A stretch of DNA of 7,287 nt. Source: Flavobacteriales bacterium. Lineage in GTDB: Bacteria; Bacteroidota; Bacteroidia; Flavobacteriales; Flavobacteriaceae. Within the stretch, counting starts at the first letter, position 1. Every line of letters begins with the position of its first letter. The position numbers were made by a program, and so were the translations under genes. The stretch lies in the NCBI GenBank assembly GCA_003229235.1, contig QIIH01000405.1, positions 1 through 7,287 on the forward strand, read 5' to 3'. The notes under the pieces were generated by a model. It ran no database searches. It saw nothing but the letters and a program-made list of their open reading frames with translations, and was not told the origin of the DNA. Positions 1 through 4,852 of this stretch are shown here, piece by piece.

Positions 1-50
1 AACCAAAGGATTACTCACTCACTGCGTTCGCTCGTGATCCTATTTTGGTT
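1..50. repeat. Imperfect palindrome, truncated by window edge
   Basis: The outer arms AACCAAA (1-7) and TTTGGTT (44-50) are exact reverse complements. GGAT (8-11) pairs with ATCC (37-40) after a 3-base bulge. Near the centre are CAC/GTG (20-22, 34-36) and GCG/CGC (24-26, 29-31) around a TT. The left arm may continue beyond the window. It lies next to the tRNA-proximal hairpin and outside any credible gene. It could be a second terminator, the end of a convergent transcription unit, or a small dispersed intergenic palindrome. The pairing is seen directly; the role is inference. Confidence 0.4.
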
Positions 51-60
51 TGTTGCAAGA

Positions 61-113
61 GAAAAGCCCGCAAGACTTAAGAAAGCGAGCTTTCTACGTC
101 TTTTGGGCTTTTC
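61..113 (-). terminator. Long hairpin downstream of tRNA-Pro, probable terminator
   Basis: GAAAAGCCC (61-69) and GGGCTTTTC (105-113) form a perfect 9-bp stem. It continues after a 2x2 mismatch with AAGAC/GTCTT (72-76, 98-102) and ends in GAAAGC/GCTTTC (81-86, 89-94). On the minus strand it starts 6 bases beyond the last base of the tRNA, and its 3' arm ends GGGCTTTTC, so it is well placed to end tRNA transcription. On the plus strand the arm is also followed by TTTTG, so it could act in both directions. A dispersed palindromic repeat is an alternative. Confidence 0.6.
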
Positions 114-118
114 TTTTG

Positions 119-193
119 TCGGGATGAGAGGATTCGAACCTCCGATCTCTGGTCCCCCAGACCAGCACTTTAACCGGACTAAGCTACATCCCG
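119..193 (-). tRNA. tRNA-Pro (anticodon GGG)
   Basis: Read on the minus strand the gene folds as a complete cloverleaf. The acceptor stem is CGGGATG/CATCCCG (193-187 with 126-120). The D arm begins GCTT, with a G-U closing pair. The anticodon stem CTGGT/ACCAG encloses the loop CTGGGGG, giving anticodon GGG for proline CCC/CCU codons. The variable loop is five bases, and the T arm GGAGG/CCTCT has loop TTCGAAT. The discriminator is A (119), followed by CA rather than CCA, so the 3' CCA is not encoded and must be added by the nucleotidyltransferase. The gene is transcribed away from the neighbouring protein genes and is followed by a strong hairpin. Confidence 0.95.
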
Positions 194-208
194 TATTTAT
201 ACAGCTTA

Positions 209-238
209 TTGAGATAATTAAGTGTGCAAATATATTCT
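209..238 (+). promoter_or_regulatory. Weak promoter candidate for the sugar dehydrogenase gene
   Basis: TTG at 209-211 is followed after 19 bases by TATATTCT (231-238), a partial match to TAnnTTTG with acceptable -33/-7 spacing. It would give a leader of roughly 35-40 bases before the ATG at 282. Its -7 box overlaps the tRNA -7 box on the other strand. It is the best plus-strand candidate in this 88-base gap, but in such A/T-rich DNA a match of this quality can occur by chance. Confidence 0.25.
227..234 (-). promoter_or_regulatory. -7 box of the tRNA-Pro promoter
   Basis: The minus strand reads TATATTTG here, an exact match to the Bacteroidota sigma-A -7 consensus TAnnTTTG. Transcription would begin around 220, leaving a leader of about 25-30 bases before the tRNA. 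No clear TTG -33 element sits at the expected distance upstream; that stretch is plain A/T. The -7 match is seen directly; its use as a promoter is inferred from position. Confidence 0.5.
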
Positions 239-281
239 TTTTCTGGAATAATTATTATCTTCTACCATCATTTAAAGGCCT

Positions 282-1403
282 ATGAAAACTGTATTATATT
301 CCCTTTTAATTTGCTTGGTTTTAACCAGCTGTAAGCAACAAAAAAATGAAGGTGAACTGGCTATTGTAACCGCTTCTAGAAGTTATTCCGTAGAGCCTGT
401 GGTAGACAATCTTAGCAATCCGTGGGGCATGACCTGGCTTCCGGATGGCAGCATGCTTATCACAGAAAAATCTGGTGAACTCATTCATTTTAAGGATGGC
501 AACAAAACTGAAATCGGTAATGTCCCAGACATTTACAATCGAGGGCAAGGAGGGTTTCTAGACATTGTTTTGCATCCTGATTACGAAAACAATGGTTGGA
601 TTTACTTTACCCATGCCTCTCAAGAAGGTGGTGGCGAAGGAGGCAACACCAAACTTATTAGGGCACAACTAGAAGGAACATCTTTAAAAAACATTGAATC
701 CTTATATAAGGCCATGCCTAACACAACAAAAGGGCAACACTTTGGTTCACGAATCACTTTCGACAACGATGGCTATTTATACTTTTCTGTTGGCGATCGT
801 GGTAATCGAGATGTGAATCCGCAAGATATTACACGGGACAATGGTAAAATATACAGGCTAAATGCCGACGGCAGTATTCCAAACGACAATCCGTTTGTTG
901 GCGAGCCAGATGCAAAAGAGGCCATCTATTCTTATGGGCACAGAAATCCGCAGGGCATGGCAAAACATCCTAAAACAGGTGATATCTGGATTCATGAGCA
1001 TGGTCCTAAAGGAGGCGACGAGGTTAATATTATAAAAAAAGGCGCTAATTTTGGCTGGCCATTGATTAGTCATGGCGTTAATTATAGCGGGACAACCTTT
1101 ACCGACAAAACTACTATGGAGGGAATGGAAGATCCTATTCATTATTGGGTACCTTCTATTGCGCCATGTGGAATGGACTTTGTAACTGGAGGGGTTTATC
1201 CAAATTGGGAAGGTGATTTGCTAGTGGGCTCATTAAAGTTTAATTATGTCGAGCTCTTAAAGTTAGACGGAAGCAAAGTAATTGGACGTGAAAAAATCGC
1301 AGAAGATGTGGGTCGAGTTCGCAATGTAAAAGTAGGACCAAAAGGTTATATTTACATTGCGGTCGAAGGACAAGGAATTGTCAAATTAGTGCCAAAAAAT
1401 TAA
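282..1403 (+). CDS. PQQ-dependent sugar (aldose) dehydrogenase, GSDH family, lipoprotein
   Basis: Encodes 373 residues. A lipoprotein signal peptide ends in the lipobox LTSC, with Cys17 as the lipidated residue, so the mature protein sits in the cell envelope. The rest is one GSDH/sorbosone-dehydrogenase beta-propeller, as in soluble quinoprotein glucose dehydrogenase and E. coli YliI (Asd). The first blade motif NPWGMTWLPDG is at 46-56. His153 in GQHFGSR aligns by motif with the catalytic base of soluble glucose dehydrogenase. YGHRNPQG (218-225) supplies the PQQ-contacting arginine, Arg221. GGDEVNII (244-251) followed by GANFGWP resembles the calcium and PQQ region. The expected activity is oxidation of sugars or related alcohols, with electrons passed to a cytochrome or dye; the substrate cannot be read from sequence. 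Length fits the YliI-like branch. The ATG at 282 is chosen because it gives a proper signal peptide. A cytochrome c gene follows after 28 bases. Whether the host makes or imports PQQ is not visible here. Confidence 0.9.
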   Translation: MKTVLYSLLICLVLTSCKQQKNEGELAIVTASRSYSVEPVVDNLSNPWGMTWLPDGSMLITEKSGELIHFKDGNKTEIGNVPDIYNRGQGGFLDIVLHPDYENNGWIYFTHASQEGGGEGGNTKLIRAQLEGTSLKNIESLYKAMPNTTKGQHFGSRITFDNDGYLYFSVGDRGNRDVNPQDITRDNGKIYRLNADGSIPNDNPFVGEPDAKEAIYSYGHRNPQGMAKHPKTGDIWIHEHGPKGGDEVNIIKKGANFGWPLISHGVNYSGTTFTDKTTMEGMEDPIHYWVPSIAPCGMDFVTGGVYPNWEGDLLVGSLKFNYVELLKLDGSKVIGREKIAEDVGRVRNVKVGPKGYIYIAVEGQGIVKLVPKN

Positions 1404-1431
1404 TCATATAAACAAAAAATAATTCAACGCT

Positions 1432-1896
1432 ATGTACAAATTTTTTCTAGTAGCCTTTATGACAGTAGCATTAGTAGGTTGTAATTCTGGCGACAAAAAA
1501 ACCGAAGCTAAAATAGATAACAGTATAAAAATTGGTGGTGCAAAAACGTCTGCTTCTAAATCAGACCTTAAAGCGAGTATTGCGCGGGGCACCAAAGTTT
1601 ATAACAGTGTTTGCATGGTTTGCCATATGCCAAACGGAAAAGGCGTTACTGGAACCTTCCCTCCTCTTGCTGGATCAGACTGGCTTATTAATAATAGAGA
1701 AGGCAGCATACGATCTGTCAAATATGGGCAACAAGGAGAAATCGTGGTTAACGATGTTACTTATAACGGGGTTATGGCGCCTTTAGGCCTAAGTGATAAA
1801 GAAGTTGCAGACGTACTTAACTATGTGATGAATTCTTGGGGAAATACCCAAGATAAAATGGTAACCGAACAAGAGGTTGCCGCTGTTAAAAAATAG
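1432..1896 (+). CDS. Cytochrome c, single-haem lipoprotein
   Basis: Encodes 154 residues. A short hydrophobic signal ends in the lipobox LVGC, with Cys17 lipidated, then a charged, low-complexity linker runs to about residue 45. The cytochrome c domain follows. CMVCH (61-65) is the CxxCH haem-attachment site, and the motif around FPPLAGSDWL (76-85) is typical of class I cytochromes. Met115 in NGVMAPLG is the likely sixth haem ligand, followed by the C-terminal helix with DVLNYVMNSW (127-136). It should be an envelope-anchored electron carrier matured by the cytochrome c assembly system. Its position 28 bases after the sugar dehydrogenase suggests it takes electrons from that enzyme and hands them to the respiratory chain; this pairing is inference. 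No Shine-Dalgarno sequence is visible before the ATG. Confidence 0.9.
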   Translation: MYKFFLVAFMTVALVGCNSGDKKTEAKIDNSIKIGGAKTSASKSDLKASIARGTKVYNSVCMVCHMPNGKGVTGTFPPLAGSDWLINNREGSIRSVKYGQQGEIVVNDVTYNGVMAPLGLSDKEVADVLNYVMNSWGNTQDKMVTEQEVAAVKK

Positions 1897-1931
1897 CAGA
1901 CTAAGGCGGTATTTAAAAAGTCGAAACTCCT

Positions 1932-1939
1932 TACATTTG
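1932..1939 (+). promoter_or_regulatory. -7 box, candidate promoter of the udk-mut unit
   Basis: TACATTTG matches the Bacteroidota -7 consensus TAnnTTTG exactly and lies in the 57-base gap before the uridine kinase gene. A start about 5-7 bases downstream would leave a leader of only around 8-10 bases before the ATG at 1954. No TTG -33 element is found 17-20 bases upstream (the sequence there is GGTATTTA). No terminator hairpin was seen in this gap, so readthrough from the cytochrome gene is also possible. Confidence 0.4.
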
Positions 1940-1953
1940 CTAAAACTCCAACT

Positions 1954-2562
1954 ATGTTAATAATTGGTATTGCAGGCGGAACAGGCAGTGGCAAAACTAC
2001 AGTCGTAAAACAGATTGTAGAAGATTCGCCAAAGGGCCAAGTTGTTGTCATATCCCAAGACTCCTATTATAATAAAACAAGCGACCTTACCTACGAACAG
2101 CGTGTAGCGATAAACTTTGATCATCCTAACTCGATAGACTTCGATTTACTCAACAAACATTTAATAATGCTCAGAAATGGGCAATCTATAGAACAGCCTA
2201 TCTACTCCTTTTCAGATCATAACAGAACTAGCGAAACAGTTACTATTGTTGCGAAGGGAGTAATTATTGTAGAGGGGATTCTAGTGTTGAGTCAACCAGA
2301 AATAAGAGATCTTTTTGATATAAAAATATATATTCACACAGATAGCGATGAGCGTCTTATTAGAAGGCTCAAAAGAGATATCTGTGAACGCGGGAGAGAT
2401 TTAGACGAAGTATTGCATAGGTATCAGACAACGCTCAAACCCATGCACGAGCAATTTATAGAACCAAGTAAAGAGTACGCCGATATTATTATCCCTACCA
2501 ACCGTTATAATACCGTTGCGGTAGATATCGTTAGAACCATAATTGATCAAAAACTGGCATAA
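1954..2562 (+). CDS. udk: Uridine kinase (uridine/cytidine kinase)
   Basis: Encodes 202 residues, close to the usual 205-215 for bacterial Udk. It phosphorylates uridine or cytidine to UMP or CMP using a nucleoside triphosphate, in cytosolic pyrimidine salvage. The Walker A P-loop GGTGSGKTT is at residues 8-16. ISQDSYY (34-39) carries Asp36, the likely catalytic base. NFDHPNSIDFDLL (54-66) and PIYSFSDHNR (82-91) are the family's nucleoside-binding motifs, and VEG (107-109) lies in the Walker B region. RRLKRDICERGRD (137-149) is the arginine-rich lid. The start is the ATG immediately before the glycine-rich loop, as expected for the family. It is the first gene of the tight unit; the next start codon follows its stop by two bases. 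Its link to cell division and mutase genes is positional only, with no obvious pathway connection. Confidence 0.95.
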   Translation: MLIIGIAGGTGSGKTTVVKQIVEDSPKGQVVVISQDSYYNKTSDLTYEQRVAINFDHPNSIDFDLLNKHLIMLRNGQSIEQPIYSFSDHNRTSETVTIVAKGVIIVEGILVLSQPEIRDLFDIKIYIHTDSDERLIRRLKRDICERGRDLDEVLHRYQTTLKPMHEQFIEPSKEYADIIIPTNRYNTVAVDIVRTIIDQKLA

Positions 2563-2564
2563 TC

Positions 2565-2897
2565 TTGAATAAATTAAAGCAATTTTTGAATAGAAAATGG
2601 GTACGTACACTAAGCAATAAGTATGTGCTTATTAGTGCCATTTTTCTATCTTGGATGCTGCTTTTAGACAGTAACAATTACTTTATTCACAAAGAACTTA
2701 ACGACGATATCGAAGAACTCGAAAAAAATAAAAATTACTATCAGGAGGAGATCACTAACGACCTCGAATTTATCGAGAAAATGAAAGATACCACCGAACT
2801 CGAAAAGTATGCTAGAGAAAACTATTTTCTCAAGCGTGAAAACGAAGATATTTTTATCATCACCGATTCCGACAGCATAGCTCCAACAGATGACTAA
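2565..2897 (+). CDS. Septum formation initiator, DivIC/FtsB family
   Basis: Encodes 110 residues with the classic FtsB/DivIC layout. There is a short basic cytoplasmic N-terminus (about 1-19), one transmembrane helix (about 20-36, VLISAIFLSWMLLL), and an acidic coiled coil (about 42-75, including DDIEELEKNKNYY). The conserved tail ELEKYARENYFLKRENEDIF (78-97) is a DivIC hallmark. In other bacteria such proteins join FtsL and FtsQ/DivIB in the divisome and help activate septal wall synthesis. The start is TTG at 2565: the first in-frame ATG (codon 31) lies inside the membrane helix and would destroy it. Another in-frame TTG at codon 8 is possible but loses basic residues. It begins two bases after udk stops, and its 3' end overlaps the mutase small subunit by 8 bases. 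Confidence 0.88.
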   Translation: MNKLKQFLNRKWVRTLSNKYVLISAIFLSWMLLLDSNNYFIHKELNDDIEELEKNKNYYQEEITNDLEFIEKMKDTTELEKYARENYFLKRENEDIFIITDSDSIAPTDD

Positions 2898-4260
2898 AAA
2901 GTTACTCAGCGAATTTGACAGTGTATCTGCCAAGGCATGGAAGCAAAAAATTCAGGTCGATTTGGCTGGAGCCGACTACAACCAAACCTTAGTTAGCAAA
3001 ACCTTAGACGGAGTAGATATTAATCCTATTTACCATGCAGATCATGCCCCTAAATTAAGACCAATTATTGGGCAACCTAAAGAATGGCTCATCACTCAAG
3101 CAGTTTTTATCGATCAAGAAGTCGTTGCAAATAAACTTATAAAACGAGCCTTGCAAGGTGGAGCTAATGCTTTGTGGCTTAAGGCGAATGGGATTTTTGA
3201 TTACGAAAGAACCTTTAAAGACATCGATGTAAACGGCATTGTAATATTTGCCGATTTTGCTTTTTTGTCTGAGCTGTTTTATACAAAACTAACGAAATTT
3301 TTATCCCGCAACAAAGCTGTATTCCATGCTCGAATCGATTTGTTGCATCAGCTTGCCACAAGAGGCAACTGGTTCGAAAACTCGAGAACAGATTACCAAC
3401 GTCTCGAAACAATCTTTAAAGAAGCTACATCTGCAAAAAGTATCCTAGGTGTTAATCTCGCTCATTATGCAAATGCTGGAGCAAACACCGTGCAGCAATT
3501 GGCCTATGGCTTGGCACAAGCAAACGAGTATTTAAATCATTTTGAGGCGAGTTCTAAAAATCTAAAAATCACGTTTACTATAGCCTCTGGGGCAAATTAT
3601 TTTAAAGAAATTGCAAAAATTCGCGCCCTGCGAATTTTGTATTCAAAACTTTCTGCACTTTATAATGCGCCTTTAGAATGTACCGTTCTGGCTACTCCAA
3701 GCTTACGCAACAAAACCATTTACGACTATAATGTAAACATGCTCAGAACCAGTACAGAATGTATGAGTGCGGCCACAGGAGGAGCCAACGCAATCTGTAA
3801 TATGCCATACGATGTTGTTTTTCATAAAAGCAATCAGTTTGGCGAACGTATTTCGAGAAATCAATTGTTGATTATGAAGCACGAGGCATTTTTTGATGCC
3901 ACGACTAATCCTGCAGATGGGGCGTATTATATAGAAACCTTAACGCAACAATTAGCAACCAAAGCGCTCGATCTCTTTAAAAACATTGAGGCCAACGGTG
4001 GATTTTTTAAAGCGCTAAAATCGGGGACCATTCAAAGAAAAATTAAAGAAAATGCCGCTCAAGAGCAACTGGCATTTAACGAAGGGAAGCGGCAACTCGT
4101 TGGGACCAATGTGTTCCCAAACCCTGAAGAAATCCTAAAAGAAACTATCGAATTGTTTCCTTTTGTAAAGAAACATTCTCGAAAAACCTTGATAGAACCT
4201 ATCATTAGTAAACGCTTAAGTGAAGATTATGAGAAAACCCGACTCGAAGATGAAAAATAA
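2890..4260 (+). CDS. mutA: Methylmalonyl-CoA mutase small (beta) subunit
   Basis: Encodes 456 residues of the methylmalonyl-CoA mutase TIM-barrel family. The N-terminus (LLSEFDSVSAKAWKQKI, 5-21) is the usual small-subunit opening. YANAGANTVQQLAYGL (193-208), the stretch around FTIASGANYFKEIAKIRALR (229-248), and LRTSTECMSAATGG (285-298) are the weakened counterparts of large-subunit barrel motifs; compare [22 protein letters not shown] in the large subunit here. PADGAYYIETLTQQLA (341-356) matches the large subunit's [15 protein letters not shown] region. There is no DxHxxG cobalamin-binding domain, and the protein stops near residue 456, well short of the roughly 600-640 residues of small subunits that keep a degenerate C-terminal domain. 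Known small subunits are non-catalytic partners of MutB in a heterodimer. The ATG at 2890 overlaps the previous gene by 8 bases, and the 3' end overlaps the next by 11, suggesting coupled translation. Confidence 0.93.
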   Translation: MTKKLLSEFDSVSAKAWKQKIQVDLAGADYNQTLVSKTLDGVDINPIYHADHAPKLRPIIGQPKEWLITQAVFIDQEVVANKLIKRALQGGANALWLKANGIFDYERTFKDIDVNGIVIFADFAFLSELFYTKLTKFLSRNKAVFHARIDLLHQLATRGNWFENSRTDYQRLETIFKEATSAKSILGVNLAHYANAGANTVQQLAYGLAQANEYLNHFEASSKNLKITFTIASGANYFKEIAKIRALRILYSKLSALYNAPLECTVLATPSLRNKTIYDYNVNMLRTSTECMSAATGGANAICNMPYDVVFHKSNQFGERISRNQLLIMKHEAFFDATTNPADGAYYIETLTQQLATKALDLFKNIEANGGFFKALKSGTIQRKIKENAAQEQLAFNEGKRQLVGTNVFPNPEEILKETIELFPFVKKHSRKTLIEPIISKRLSEDYEKTRLEDEK

Positions 4261-4852
4261 AATTATTGTGCTTTTATGTCTAGTAGCTATTGGCCTAAAT
4301 AGTTGCGCAGATAATTTTTCTTATATGTATGCAGAAAAGCCAGCGATGGTAGACTGCGACCAGATGGATCAAAAAATGCTTAACGAAGCCATGTATACGT
4401 TTCAAGAAGATGTAGCGGTACACTATAATTTTAAAAACTATAGCCCTACCACTCCGGTATATTATCGATGGGGGTTTGCTAGTTATGTTCATCACGGTTC
4501 AAACGGAACAGCTCCCTATGCCGAAATAGTTAGCGAACAATCTAAACTTGTTTTGCTTGAGTTGGTAAAAGAAGACGGGCTTTTTTTAAAAGAAAATGAA
4601 GAGTATGTACTCAATTTTAAGCATCCTCTTGCTAGTTGTTTGATTGATTTAATTAGCGACGATGCCATTAAAGAAACAATTAAAACATTAATATCTGTAG
4701 ATCAGATGCAAGCGCGTTTATTGGATTCACCTCTGCGAAGTAACATCAAACGTCTTGTAGACGATAAAAATCTGTTGTTATTTGTTGGTTTGGCTACTTA
4801 TTACCCACGCCTGATGAATATGGGCGTTCATTTACCGCAAGAAAGTGAATAG
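4250..4852 (+). CDS. Unknown lipoprotein between the mutase subunit genes
   Basis: I do not recognise a named family. From the ATG at 4250 it has 200 residues: MKNK, a hydrophobic stretch (about 5-15), then lipobox LNSC with Cys19 as the lipidated residue, so it is probably an envelope lipoprotein. In-frame starts also exist at 4229 (ATG) and 4220 (GTG). I prefer 4250 because it gives a compact signal peptide, although 4229 cannot be excluded. The mature part is mixed in charge and has no transmembrane segment, CxxCH, P-loop or obvious repeat. Visible landmarks are the aromatic stretch [13 protein letters not shown] (71-83), a mostly helical-looking C-terminal half with [15 protein letters not shown] (133-147), and Cys36 and Cys130. 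It overlaps mutA by 11 bases and mutB by 8, so it is made with the mutase genes, yet its predicted location differs from theirs. No function should be assigned from position alone. Confidence 0.82.
   Translation: MKNKIIVLLCLVAIGLNSCADNFSYMYAEKPAMVDCDQMDQKMLNEAMYTFQEDVAVHYNFKNYSPTTPVYYRWGFASYVHHGSNGTAPYAEIVSEQSKLVLLELVKEDGLFLKENEEYVLNFKHPLASCLIDLISDDAIKETIKTLISVDQMQARLLDSPLRSNIKRLVDDKNLLLFVGLATYYPRLMNMGVHLPQESE

Noticed and set aside
34..285. Plus-strand open frame of 83 codons across the tRNA region
   Set aside because: It translates the hairpin and the antisense of tRNA-Pro (a GFEPPISGPPDQ-type stretch is what an antisense tRNA-Pro yields), so it is a by-product of RNA structure and not a gene.
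858..1142. Minus-strand open frame of 94 codons inside the sugar dehydrogenase gene
   Set aside because: It is antisense to conserved GSDH motifs, with no promoter or family resemblance seen.
1897..1953. Possible cobalamin riboswitch before the mutase unit
   Set aside because: The gap is only 57 bases, far too short for the aptamer, and no B12-box-like sequence was seen here or before mutA or mutB.
1897..1953. Terminator between the cytochrome and uridine kinase genes
   Set aside because: No stem of useful length followed by a T run could be found on the plus strand.
2664..2933. Minus-strand hydrophobic frame opposite the DivIC-like gene
   Set aside because: The hydrophobic F/I/V-rich product is the expected mirror of the sense coiled coil rich in GAA and AAA codons.
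4220..4249. Upstream starts (GTG 4220, ATG 4229) for the unknown lipoprotein
   Set aside because: They add 10 or 7 polar residues before an already complete signal peptide and enlarge the overlap with mutA. They remain possible, but 4250 is the simpler choice.
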